64,000 bases of DNA, taken from positions 69,036,001 through 69,100,000 of the forward strand of contig CM077599.1 of assembly GCA_039654915.1 (NCBI GenBank), read 5' to 3'. The DNA comes from Aquilaria yunnanensis (Eukaryota > Streptophyta > Magnoliopsida > Malvales > Thymelaeaceae). Below the pieces are notes generated by a model, which had not been told where the DNA came from, ran no database searches, and saw only the letters and a list, made by a program, of their open reading frames with translations. Below, one piece after another: positions 34,000-44,523 of this stretch. Numbering within the stretch: the first letter of the stretch is position 1; each line of letters opens with the position of its first letter. A program made the translations under genes and the position numbers.

Positions 34000-34350
34000 C
34001 TATCTCCGTTCCAATTTAGATAAAATGTATTCCTTTTTTAATATCCTAAAAAAGTTAAAATGATTCTTTTTTGAAAAATTTTAAACAATCAATTTACCTT
34101 TTTACCTTCATTTAAACTCTCACTACACAAAGTCTATTAAAAAATATTTTTTAATCTTCACTCAATCTTTCATTGTACAAAACCCAAAAAAAGAATCTTT
34201 ATTTAATCATTATTTAAACTTTCACTACACAAAATTAAAAATAATAATAATTTTAGTTACATGGGTAAAATTGGAAAAATAACATAAATTATATACATCT
34301 TAATCTCTGTGCTTAGAGAAATGTTTTCATATATTTTGGAACAGAAGAAG
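34000..34350. mobile_element. Stowaway-like MITE, 351 bp
   Basis: The left end CTATCTCCGTTCCAA pairs with the right end TTGGAACAGAAGAAG, and both are flanked by TA, the Tc1/mariner target. The internal part is AT-rich with repeated TTTCACTACACAAA-like phrases and no coding capacity. Confidence 0.82.
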
Positions 34351-34490
34351 TAAATTATTGTTATTTTTCATCTTTTTCACCTGTTATCGATTTCATTTGA
34401 AAACTAATATTATGCAGATGTAATAATCCATTTGAAATAAGATTTTTCTAGCGTTATTAAATTTCTATGAATTTTTATTTTTTTAATAAT

Positions 34491-34578
34491 AATTCATTTA
34501 TTGTAAAATTTTTTTAGGTATTAAAAAAAAATTCATAAAAAATTAATAGTATCATAAAAATTTTACAATAAATGAATT
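34491..34578. repeat. Perfect 23-bp inverted repeat (hairpin)
   Basis: 34491-34513 and 34556-34578 are exact reverse complements (arm AATTCATTTATTGTAAAATT plus TTT) around a 42-base loop that itself holds a partial inverted repeat with upstream sequence. It lies between the two Stowaway elements. Confidence 0.9.
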
Positions 34579-34872
34579 ATTTCACCTAAATTAAAATGGT
34601 TTCATGTAAAAAAGATATAAAACATAAAAATAAGTTATTTTGGATTAAGTTGATTTAAGTTAAATGATTTTGCTAGACTTTATAACAAGAATAAACGACT
34701 AATATTTGTAGTGGAAGAAATTTAAGTAATCTGTTTTTCCTACGATTATTAGTGCCTGATCATTTTTAGTCTTTATTTTCTAAAATATTAGTGCTAATTC
34801 ATTTTAACTTAAATTAATTTGAAATATTTTTACAATTTTTTATTTGAAACCAATACCATTTGAAAACTAATA

Positions 34873-35096
34873 CTCCCTCCGTTCCATATTCTTTGCACCA
34901 TTTACTTTTTAGCAATTAATTTATAATTTTTTATTTTCAACATTTTAGTATATAAATGAAAATTTTTTATATCAAAATGATAAATCAAGACATATAGTTT
35001 CTAAATATATTTTTTTAAATAAATAATAATATAAATAAATTTAAATTAAATTAAATAAAAAAGTTAAATGATGTAAAAAATATGATACAGAGGAAG
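34873..35096. mobile_element. Stowaway MITE, 224 bp
   Basis: It begins CTCCCTCCGTTCC, the Stowaway consensus end, and finishes ...ATACAGAGGAAG, with TA on both sides. Inner blocks CTTTGCACCATTTA and TAAATGATGTAAAAAA are also inverted copies. No coding capacity. Confidence 0.92.
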
Positions 35097-36480
35097 TATT
35101 GTATAAATATAACAACTTTTTTCTGGTTTTAGGTTGAACAAGGAAAAAATTCACCCTAGGCTGAAAGTAGGAATATAAGCTTGATCCTATAACGATTGTA
35201 CAGGTGATAATGATTAAAACATAATTACATGCAATATCCATTGAATTATTTAATAATAAATTCACTTTCATTCAAAGTCTTCAAAATGAGTTTATATGCT
35301 AGTTTGTAATAGTGGTCGTGTTAGTATAATTCTTTAGCGTGGTAGCAATAGTCACAACAAACCGCCTCCCTCCCACTAGCGAAAATCTAACAAGCACCCA
35401 TCACCATCTGCTGGCAATAGATTCTCTGTTCTCGGGCCTGTTCCTACAATCTTATTTGACCAAAATAACCCTAGCAAAGTAACAACAAAATTTTTAGGGT
35501 ACATTACAATTTGCCCCCTAATTTTTAGGTGAAATTACACTTGGTACCTCCTGTTTAAGAACTATACATTTTGCCCCGTGCCTGTTTAATTCAGTCCAAC
35601 AACAACTTTTGAAATCTTAATTTAATCATTACGATAATTATTTTCTAGTAATTTCAATCTATATGATATTTTTTTTACAATAAATGGACTTTTTAAATTA
35701 TTATTTTTTTCTTCCTATATTTCTTTCAATTTTTAAAACAGTATTTTTTTAAATTTCAATTAATTAATAAATTGGTCAATAACCTTGTCTCTCCTTTTTT
35801 TTATATACGTCTTGAAATTTAGAAAGTACTTCTTGAAATTAAAAAGTATTAGGTGAAAACTTGAAGTGCCCTTTCTAATTCCGGACACATGATCAACCCG
35901 ATGTAAAATTTATTTCAAAGATTGTTTCCTTCAGCCTTTCCAAGAAAAAAAAAAAGAGGAAAAAGAAATACGAATGAACATATAAAGTCCTTCAACAAAC
36001 GGTTATGTTTAAAAAGAAAAAACAGATACCCTCATTTAAGTCCATCCCCAAGCCAAAATTTGGTCAGAAAACTTCAACAAGAAACATCTCCACGAATTAA
36101 AATAAAATCAAATGTGTTACCATTAATCTTCATTGAGACCAAGATTGGGACATAATGGTGCTTAAAATTGGACTAGGCTGGCGTGTAATGAACTGACGAA
36201 AAAGTCTTCCATTTTCCTAGAGAAGAAACGTAGTAGCTTTTGGGCTTTCTCAAAAGAATGTACAGAACCGAATTCGGCAAAATTCGACCTCAATTACCCA
36301 TCTCTTTCCTCACCCTTTTTCCATCAGATTTCCCAGAAAAACTGCAGCGCTTCTGCAAAATCTGCGTCATCCTCAGCTGAATCAAATTCTGTTATCAGTC
36401 AAGTTTGAATCTTTACACAACAATCTCAAGTACCCAGAAGAAGAAACCGAAGTCAGAACTCTAAAATTGAAACTTTTTCC
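35097..36480. other. Intergenic DNA; no gene seen
   Basis: AT-rich. At 35495-35590, TTACAATTTGCCCCCTAATTTTTAGG followed by TTGGTACCTCCTG-like text resembles a single terminal repeat of a Mutator-like element; I found no partner. At 36230-36460 composition is less AT-rich and could be transcribed flank of the FLA4 gene. Confidence 0.35.
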
Positions 36481-36743
36481 CAGAATTTGCTTCCATTGTA
36501 CATCAAGTCTACATCTTTAATTACAACAAATAAAAATTGAACTAGAAAATATAAAATCTTGAGCTAAATTGCCAACTTGAAGAAACGGGCAAAAAAATAT
36601 AAGAAAAAATAAAATAAACTGGCTCCTTCGGCAGCCAAAAATTCAATTCATCGTGTTGAAATATAACACAAAAAATTGACATAAAAATACGGGGAAAAAT
36701 CAATAATTACCAGAGCAAAAAGCAATTAAGCTTAACCTGAAAC
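36481..36743 (-). terminator. Probable 3' UTR of the FLA4-like gene
   Basis: On the minus strand the 260 bp after the stop are T-rich with TTTATTTTATTTTTTCTTATA and, later, TGTACAATGGAAG-type text, as in plant 3' UTRs. No single AATAAA was decisive, so the cleavage site is uncertain. Confidence 0.4.
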
Positions 36744-38030
36744 TCAGAGCGGTAGATACAATCCTATACAGAACAGGGCCGCCACAAAGAGGCTCCCATG
36801 TCTCTTGCCTGCCGATATAATTTGGCCTCGGAACCCCGGCGGCGAAGACAGATGCGAGTTAGGACCGTCCATCTCAGGTGAATTTTCGGGCGAGAATGAG
36901 ACATCTGGCGGCGGGGCTGTTCCAATCTCCTGGTTTCCGGGCTTGGCCGTCACCTCTGACCCATCTTTCCCGAAGATTTCCCTCGGCAATAGAACCTTGG
37001 AGATGCCGAAAATCGCCACCGGGTTCTGATCGAAAACCGTCTGCGTCACGGAGGCCTGGACAATGCCGGAATTGATTGAGACCGACCCGTTAACCCGGGA
37101 AATGTTAAGCGTGAATCTTCCGGCGCCCATATCCTCCGTCGCCAACGTGGGCTGAACTGGATTCACGATCGATTCGAGCGAACCCAAGGGATAATACGAA
37201 TGGAGAACATGAAATTTCAGAACCACAGCCTTCTTATCAGCGGGGAGGGACTGTAGCCTGACGCTGGCCGGTAGATCTGCGAATGCAGAGTCGGTGGGTA
37301 CAAACAGAGTGATTCCGGCGCCGCCCTCATCTGCCTCGAACTCCTCCACGACGCCGGAGGCAGCGAGCATCGATGCAGCGACATTGAAGTTGTGACCATC
37401 TATCAGTGCTTTAGTGATGTTGAGTCCTAGCGGCGGGCGGGTCTCCGACGCCATGAGATCGAATCCGTACGGAACAATGAGGGAATCGACAGCGAGGACA
37501 GTGATGTTGTACGGTATGGTTTCGATGAGGGACAAAACAGTGGCGTTTGAGGGTGAATACGGTGCAGGGGAATGCACGGTGATTGAATTGGTCTCCGGGC
37601 GGCGCGTGAGATTGACGGAGCCAAAATTAGCAGGGGCGCGGCCGGTGGTTTGAAGTAGTGTGGTGACGAGGATGCCGGAGGGAGGAATATGGAGGAGGTC
37701 ATGCCAGGAAAGGTACTGGAGGAGGACGTGGTATCGGAGGAGGTCTGCTAGGGCGGAGGGAGAGAGCCGGCGCGTGAGGTCGGCGGAGGATGAAAGTGAG
37801 AGGTAAGAATTAGGGACTGCGAGAAGAGTGAGTGAAGAACGGCTTTGGAGGTCGGCAGCGACGGGGGTGGAGGAAAGGAGGGAGGAGAAGGATGAGAGGT
37901 TCTGGAAGGGGGAGAGGAGGGCAGTGACGTCGACGGCGGAGATGGTGGTTGTGGTGGAGGAGGAGGTGAGAAGAAGCACAAACAGAGAAGTGAGAGGGGT
38001 AAAATGGGAAAGGAAAAGGATGAGAGCCAT
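36744..38030 (-). CDS. FLA4: Fasciclin-like arabinogalactan protein, FLA4/SOS5 type, 428 aa
   Basis: An intronless gene. Met1 at 38030 starts a signal peptide (MALILFLSHF then a hydrophobic run to about 22). Two FAS1 domains follow, about 34-186 (H2-like block ITVLAVDSLIVP) and 203-350 (ITLFVPTDSAF, then VAIFGISKVLLP). Seven N-glycosylation sequons are visible (for example Asn44, Asn140, Asn309). A Pro/Ser-rich segment (372-400) is a likely arabinogalactan site, and the hydrophobic C-terminus after SAG (406-408) is a GPI-anchor signal. Arabidopsis FLA4/SOS5 has the same plan and acts at the cell surface in wall integrity, root growth and salt response. The linker between FAS1 domains is short and lacks a clear proline-rich glycomodule, compared with what I recall of Arabidopsis FLA4. 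An upstream in-frame ATG at 38186 would add 52 residues and hide the signal peptide, so I prefer 38030. Confidence 0.93.
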   Translation of the reverse strand: MALILFLSHFTPLTSLFVLLLTSSSTTTTISAVDVTALLSPFQNLSSFSSLLSSTPVAADLQSRSSLTLLAVPNSYLSLSSSADLTRRLSPSALADLLRYHVLLQYLSWHDLLHIPPSGILVTTLLQTTGRAPANFGSVNLTRRPETNSITVHSPAPYSPSNATVLSLIETIPYNITVLAVDSLIVPYGFDLMASETRPPLGLNITKALIDGHNFNVAASMLAASGVVEEFEADEGGAGITLFVPTDSAFADLPASVRLQSLPADKKAVVLKFHVLHSYYPLGSLESIVNPVQPTLATEDMGAGRFTLNISRVNGSVSINSGIVQASVTQTVFDQNPVAIFGISKVLLPREIFGKDGSEVTAKPGNQEIGTAPPPDVSFSPENSPEMDGPNSHLSSPPGFRGQIISAGKRHGSLFVAALFCIGLYLPL

Positions 38031-38330
38031 GGCTGGGTCTCTCTGGTGTGGGAAGGAGCTGAAGTGGGAGCTCTCTGTTTTGAGTAAATGGGGTGAACTG
38101 AAGGAGGGTAAAGAGGAGATAGGATTTGGTGAGAGTGAGAGTATAGTAGTGGTGATGTAGGGGGACGACTGATGGATGATGATCACATATCATAATGATT
38201 GTGATGATGCGTTGTGGATTTCTAGATCTTAAAAATAAAAAAGGAAAAAAAGACAAATTGTTTTCTTCGTAGTGGACGCGTGGTGAAGTAATTTTGTTAA
38301 AGAGTAAGTATTAGTGTATTACTTGCAATA
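38031..38330 (-). promoter_or_regulatory. 5' leader and proximal upstream region of the FLA4-like gene
   Basis: On the minus strand the 150 bp before the ATG are rich in CT and CAC/TCAC words, typical of a plant 5' UTR, and contain the upstream in-frame ATG. No convincing TATA box was found. Confidence 0.4.
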
Positions 38331-40130
38331 GATAAGTTAGTGTTTAAGTGATTATAACATAAAAAGTTTTTAATGTACATAATTGACAATAAGAGTTTAG
38401 GAGTACAATTGGTCACATTGAATAACATGAAATTAATTGATATGTGATTGATAATTTGTAAAAAAATTAATTTAGATTCTCTAATTTTGGTCCTTATAGT
38501 TCAGCCAAAATAGTTTTGGTTCTCTTAACGCACCCCTTAAGAAAAAGAATTTGATTTATTGTATTCGTGAAGCATAGATGCTAGAGAACAGTTTCTCTTC
38601 ATTGTGTTTGAAAGCCTGATGTTGAAGTTGTTGATTTAGTATATTATCGTCAGAAGTTTTGAAAATTTTCCTAATCTGTTGGTTTGATATTACATTAATC
38701 CCCCAATCCTTAGTCTAATAAACCCTTTGTTTGGTTCATATCAGGTAACCAAACTATAACCAAAATTCTTTTGGAGGCCTAATAGTGAAATTACCCCCAA
38801 TCATAAGAAGATAGAGTTACCATTGACCCCAAACTTTGCCCCTAACACCTAAGGCCATCTTAAAAATCACATATTAACATAACCAACAATTTTAAAACCA
38901 CTAGAAAGTTAATGTATATATCTTACCTAAACATGCTGAGAATAAACATTTTAAAATAACCTAAAAATTTCACAGAAATAAACTTTTAACTAAAGAGCGA
39001 AACGTACATCACACATAGTCAAAGATCCAAACAAACCAAGACACAACATGTGGGTTTAATCCAGAATTAGAGCATCAAGTCTATGCCACATGTCACAAAT
39101 CCCTTTATGACAAATCTGCCACATGCACAACGTTAGTAATCAAAATAAAAGAAACCCAAAAACCTAATGATGAAAACCGGCATTCTGTGCAAACCTAGAA
39201 GCTAAAGTGTCATGCTTTCCTACATTAGTTCTCTTTGAGACATATCTTAATAGTCTTTTAGACATATCTTTATAGTTATTCAGACATATTTTAGCTTGGT
39301 TTTTTGGCATCTTAGATTACTTAATTTGGTCAATCTACAATCTCTTTCTCAATTTTGGGCTTGATGTTGTTTGTAGTGGTGACCACTGGTCTCGAACATA
39401 ATTGAATAGTAGATCCGCAAGATAATAACTAGCATTGATTACAGTTGAATGATGGAGGCAGTGTAGTTATGACTTTTCTAGATCTAATCTCGACAATGGC
39501 CTAGATCTATTGGCTTCTTTGGAGCGATAATGTCATTGTTGCCAAAAACATCGATATAAGTTACTGGCAGCTGAAAAACATAAAGGATTGTGATCTAATG
39601 AAGATGCAGCCATCAGTTGGAGAATATGAAGATGTGATTAGGCTAAGGGGTATAATGAGAATTAATTAGAATAGTGAAGGCTAAATTTGAAATTCATCTG
39701 CATCTCTAGTTAGATATATGTGCATCATAGACATGGCATATAAAGTAGCTAGTATAACTTGCCTTGGAATGCTAGGTTGATGGGCTTTTGAATTTGTGGA
39801 ATTTTAGGTGTTTATGCCAAAATTTAGAATTATGGTGTATTCTAACCTAGAAGTTACTTCAAGAATGAGACAGGTTAAGTAGGAGATTAAAAACCCAATT
39901 CAGAGGCTTATGTGAGGAAAAGACTTTATTAGGAAAGATTAGCAAACTTACAAACTTTGGTTCAATGTATTAAGCACTTTTAAGCCCACCTTGGCATCAA
40001 ACTACACTTGACAAATTTGTTAGCAGACTTTTGTTGTTAAGCATCATGTCATGCCACTACTCAAACCTAGACATCATTCGAGGCTAGTGTCTTGCTCTGC
40101 CACTTATCTGGCTAGCACAAAACTACTACT
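38331..40130. other. No gene seen
   Basis: AT-rich intergenic DNA with no conserved reading frame. At 38745-38850 a CCAAACTATAACC...CCCCAATCATAAG text resembles a Mutator-like terminal repeat, without partner. Confidence 0.4.
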
Positions 40131-40189
40131 ACAAGCCTTCAATTCATGACAACAACTCAATGAAGGGAGGAAACACTACTTAAGGCATC

Positions 40190-40400
40190 AAAAAAAAAAA
40201 AGTATCAACAAAAACCACAATGAAAAGTACCAATGGTACTCAAGGCATCAACAAAATGTGAATATTACTATACTCATAAACAATTTGTCTAGCAAAAACC
40301 ACAATTTGCCAACGGTACCAACAATCAAATATGCTGGTAAATGGTACCAACGGTACCAACAAAAGCCATAATGAAAATTTGAAATATGGTACTAATGATG
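40190..40400. repeat. Imperfect short repeats with AACGGTACCAAC words
   Basis: Phrases such as CAACAAAAACCACAATGAAAA and ATGGTACCAACGGTACCAAC recur several times in altered form, giving a degenerate low-complexity block just upstream of the LINE. Confidence 0.5.
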
Positions 40401-41274
40401 ACTTACAAAGCCATCAAAATAGTAGAACAAAATAGAATGGCAGGAACACCAATAGAACTATTGAAAGCCAAGCCAAACTCAACTTTATGCCCAAATCTAC
40501 TATATCATCAAAGGCTTCAATATAACCAATTTATGCCCTGTTAAGTCCTAGTAGTAGCAACAAAATAACATTCTAGTTTTTAACTTCTCTCGATTCGAAT
40601 GACAATAGCAATGTTGGAGGAAATAATGGAAATCTACAACATCTCGGTGCACAGACGGTTCTCATGATTTCACAACAGATTCATTAGTTTACCACAATTA
40701 CTGACCCTGATCCTTCTAAAGTTTGTAGGGATAAATTAAACTAGTTGATGGACAAGCAGGAGTTGGTGATGGTTTAGAACTAGCTTAGCCCAAAGAGCAA
40801 TGTTGATAGGACTATGCGCACCTACTTCCTCAAAATCTAATTAATCTTTAAACACAGGAGATATAATTAGACCCAAGGATGTTGTACTAGCCACTATTCA
40901 ATGCCATCATCCAACCTTAGGATTTTTCAATGCTATTTGGGGGACAAAATGGAAAGTAAAAGCCCAAGTTCCTCTATGGAACTCATGATCTCAACATTCC
41001 ACACAGAGTGGTTCACATAGATACCTACATCAAGAAATTCTGGATGATAAAATAGGAAAAACTACTACATATCTTTGTCAATAAGTGACAACTGAGGGAG
41101 GACGCATCCAGATATTTGATGGTATGGATGCCTCACACTCACTTGTAAACACGTATAATCTCAAAGAAAGTCAAGACAAAATGTCTTACATGTATTACCC
41201 TGATAGCCTCCAATGTTAGTTTTACCCTTGAAGCCAAAACCAATCTTGATATGGAGCTAAAAGGTATCGTGTAG

Positions 41275-43371
41275 AACTATCGTGGGATAGGAAACACTTA
41301 CTTCCACAAAAATTTCAATGATCTAGTTAGGACACACCATCCAATGCTGATTATATTAATGAAAACTCGCCTATTTGGAGATAAAGTTGTCCTAATTTTT
41401 TAATCTCTTGGTTTTCCTGCAGTTTTGAAGAATGATGCTAAGCATTATTTGGGGGCCATTTTGGATTATGTTGGATCCTAAAATGCTTAATGTCATGCCA
41501 ATTGCTGACCAAAATATATGCTTCAACATTACAATTTAGGTACTTCATAACCTCAAATTTATTTTCCCTTGGATTGTAGCTACTATGCATGCTAGCACTA
41601 GTCTTAATGATCGGTTGACTATGTGGGATAATCTGACTAGGTTCAGTGATAGTATCAGTAGCCCGTGATCTATTGTAGAAGATTTGAATGATATGTTTTA
41701 TCCTTCTGATAAAATGGAGGGGGGAGGCAGTTTTCAATCACCAAATAAGCCATCACTTTAGCAACTGAATGAATAATATGGCCTTATTGACAGTAGAGTT
41801 GTTAACACTAAGTATACTTAGTCCAATCTTAGGAAAAATGGTTAACTAATCAAGGAAAAACTTAATAACGTCTTTGTTAATACCAAATGTGGAGAACATT
41901 ATTTTCAGAAGCTTGGTTGGATATTATTCTAAGAACACACTTTGACCATCACCCTCTTCTTCTTCATCTCAACACAGTTATTTCCATATATGGTAATAGG
42001 CCTTTCAAATTCAAAATACCTTGTGTTTAGGCATCCTGAGTTTAGAAACTTAGTGGCTTATTACTAGTCTCCCACCCAAGACTCCCTTTTAATTTACAAC
42101 CTTTCAAAACATTTGTGACTGATTGGAATAAACAAGTTTTTGGAAATATTTTTCTCCAAAAAAATGTTATCCTTGCTAAACTAAAGGGTATTTAGAATAA
42201 ACCTGCTAATTTTTTTCTTTAAGATTCTGAAACTAAGTTCATTGCTGAATTTAATGACATTTTTTTGCATGAAGAAGACCTTTGGAAAGTCAAGTCTCAT
42301 ATTGATTGGCTTATGGATGGAAATTACAATACTAGGTTCTTCTATGCCTCTACCATCCATAAAAAGAAAAATAATCAAATCTCTGGCCTTAGGGATAGCT
42401 TTAGCAATTCGTTAGTAAAGACTAAGGACATTGTCATGCACATTATTAATCATTTTAAATCCTTTTTAACTACTTATGTTGTTAGTTTGGATACTTGGAC
42501 TAATATGGCTGGTTTTGACTGGAGCACCGTGACTAAGGCTACTACTTTACCTAATTTGGAGAACATTTAGCAGGCTTTAAGGTCTATTAGAGATCTTAAG
42601 GCCTTAAGGTTAAAGACATGCACTCTGTGTCTTTCAAAAACTTTTGGTCCATAACTTCTGATTTTGTAGTCTAGGATATTCAACAAATCTTCCTGTTAAA
42701 CTAGATACCTGAGAGTTAGAATAAAAACCTTAATTTTTTGAATCCCTAAGAGTTCTAAATATGAAACCATCACCAACTTTAGACCTTATAGGGCTTTGTA
42801 ACACTTTTTATAAATTGGTCTATAGGATCATTGTCAACTATATCAGACCTTTTATAGTTGTTGTTCTTAGTCTTTTTCAATCATCTTTCATTTGTGGAAG
42901 GTCAATTGTTGACAATACTTTATTAGTTCATGAAATTATTTGTTCTTTTAATAGAAACAGAGGTAAAATTAGTTTCTTAGTTTTAAAAGTTAATCTTGAA
43001 AGGACTTATGACAAACTTGAATGGGATTTTATTAAGAACACCTTGTACTACTTTACCTTCCTTGAAAATCTTAGGAAGTTGATCATGAGTTGCGTTTCTT
43101 CTATTGGCCTATCTATACTTATCAATGGTATTATTTCTGATTCCTTCTCACCCTCAATGAGAATTAAAAAGGGAGATCCTTGATCACTTTACCTCTTCAT
43201 TCTTTGCCTTAAGATGCTATTTATAATGATCAATTGTCAGTAAGGGAGAGGTTCTTGAAGGAGCTTCAAGGAGGCAAAAGATGCTCTTTCCTAGACCCAA
43301 CTGCTTTATACAAATGACCTCATTCTTATGGCCGAAGCAAACAATGTAATTTAATTTCTTGCCATTCAATA
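41275..43371 (+). pseudogene. Decayed L1-type LINE ORF2 (endonuclease and reverse transcriptase)
   Basis: The endonuclease start reads NYRGIGNTYFHKNFNDLVRTHHPMLIILMKTRLFG from 41275, matching WNCRG.G....R.L..L...H.PDIL.L.ETR. An open stretch at 42265-42570 holds the connection (ARSHIDWL..GNYNTRFFYA-type block, here KSHIDWLMDGNYNTRFFYAS). The RT core at 42776-43340 reads FRPYRALCNTFYKLV, QSSFICGRSIVDN, LERTYDKLEWDF, MSCVSS and RIKKGDP; the catalytic YADD region is altered to TNDLILMAEA. Stops and shifts are frequent. ORF1 probably lay at 40.5-41.2 kb but is not recognisable. The 3' end is cut by a SINE and then lost. Confidence 0.85.
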
Positions 43372-43382
43372 AACTTTAAATA

Positions 43383-43543
43383 GTCCCACACCACCAGTTC
43401 ATTTGGTGAAAGTGTAGGGATATGGGTTCCTACAACTCCTTTGTCATGGGTTCGACCTTTTCCTCTTTCCTTTTTCTTCCTAAAAACCCTTAAACTTGTA
43501 AAGTATAGATTCTGAATACTAAAAAAAAAAAAAAAAAAAGAAA
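43383..43543 (+). mobile_element. SINE, 161 bp with A-rich tail and 12-bp target duplication
   Basis: The exact 12-bp repeat AAACTTTAAATA flanks it (43371-43382 and 43544-43555). A TGGTGAAAGTG A-box-like word (about 43404-43414) and GGGTTCGACC B-box-like word (43448-43457) suggest a tRNA-derived internal polymerase III promoter. The body ends in about 19 A residues. It is inserted in the LINE at 41275-43371. Confidence 0.85.
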
Positions 43544-43555
43544 AAACTTTAAATA

Positions 43556-44259
43556 CCTTTGGGAAAAAGCATCTTAGTCCTACAATTTTTTCAATTTTTT
43601 TCAAGTAAGTCCTAAAATTAATTAAGTTGCCAAACGAGTCCTATGACTTTAAAATAATTAACTCTATTAGTCCTATAACTTATTTGGCTGATAGAAGTGC
43701 TGACATGACACTTAATGTCAGTTATTTTAGTGACTAAAATGACACTTTTTAACTTTAGTTACTTAATTAATTTTTTTTCAAAATTGTGAGGTCATTTTAG
43801 TATTTTTTTTTTAAAATAAACTTTATCCACTTGACTATGATCTTTTTTCAATCGTGCAAACTGACAAATTAACTTTCAATTACTCTAACAATGTCATTGT
43901 TATCGTCATCATCCTTACTTGGTTTTATACTCCCTATGTCAAATTCATCACATTAATTATCTAAAGTTAAGAACAAAAATTACAATGCTGGGTTAAACCC
44001 AAAGAGATTAAACCGACAAAATTGTTCTCTCAATGATGGAAAAGGGACCTCATTGAAAAGACAAAGGTCTATAAAACAAACCCCTTTCTTTAAATAAGTG
44101 TGGTAGATGTAGATTCACTTGTAGTGGTTATAAACAGCCTTAAAAAGCACCCACCATAGTGTCACCGGTCACAAACAACCTTGTAATGAATTAGAAATCT
44201 TATAGAAGAAAAATTTATGAGTTTTGCAACAAACAAGAACAATAGACCTTTTTGGCCTT
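43556..44259. other. No gene seen; possible single Mutator-like end
   Basis: The sequence from about 43565 (CATCTTAGTCCTACAATTTTT... and repeated GTCCTA words to 43690) resembles the terminal repeat of a Mutator-like element. I did not find an inverted partner. Confidence 0.35.
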
Positions 44260-44511
44260 CTACTGAGTGTTGACCAACAATGAACTTGTCCAGTCCTTGT
44301 AAATCTCCTTCAGTGTAGGTAGTTTCTTCCCCAAATTCAACCTACCCCACCAAACACGACTCATCTCTCCTCCTCTATTTCCACCATTGCCACCACCAGA
44401 ACCACTACCCTCCTTAGGCCTTACTGCTCTTGTCAGGTTAATCCTTGGTGCAAATGCTGGCCCGGGAGGAATATGCACTGCAATACCATTCCCGATAAAG
44501 TTGGGGGCCAA
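44260..44511 (-). other. Unidentified open frame, 83 codons, possible gene fragment
   Basis: The frame reads IPPGPAFAPRINLTRAVRPK, a glycine-rich spacer, then MSRVWWGRLNLGKKLPTLKEIY. It is proline/arginine rich and looks more like a real protein exon than the surrounding AT-rich DNA; the reading continues upstream past a stop near 44523. I do not recognise the family. A captured exon fragment inside a decayed transposon is one explanation, a chance frame another. Confidence 0.3.
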
Positions 44512-44523
44512 GTCGCTAATAGA

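Noticed and set aside
37828..38160. Plus-strand 110-codon frame over the FLA4-like gene
   Set aside because: It is the complement of the signal peptide and first FAS1 domain; its glutamate/arginine-rich, low-complexity product mirrors serine-rich codons on the other strand.
43402..43457. Functional tRNA gene from A-box and B-box words
   Set aside because: The boxes lie in a SINE with A-tail and target duplication; no anticodon stem-loop could be drawn.
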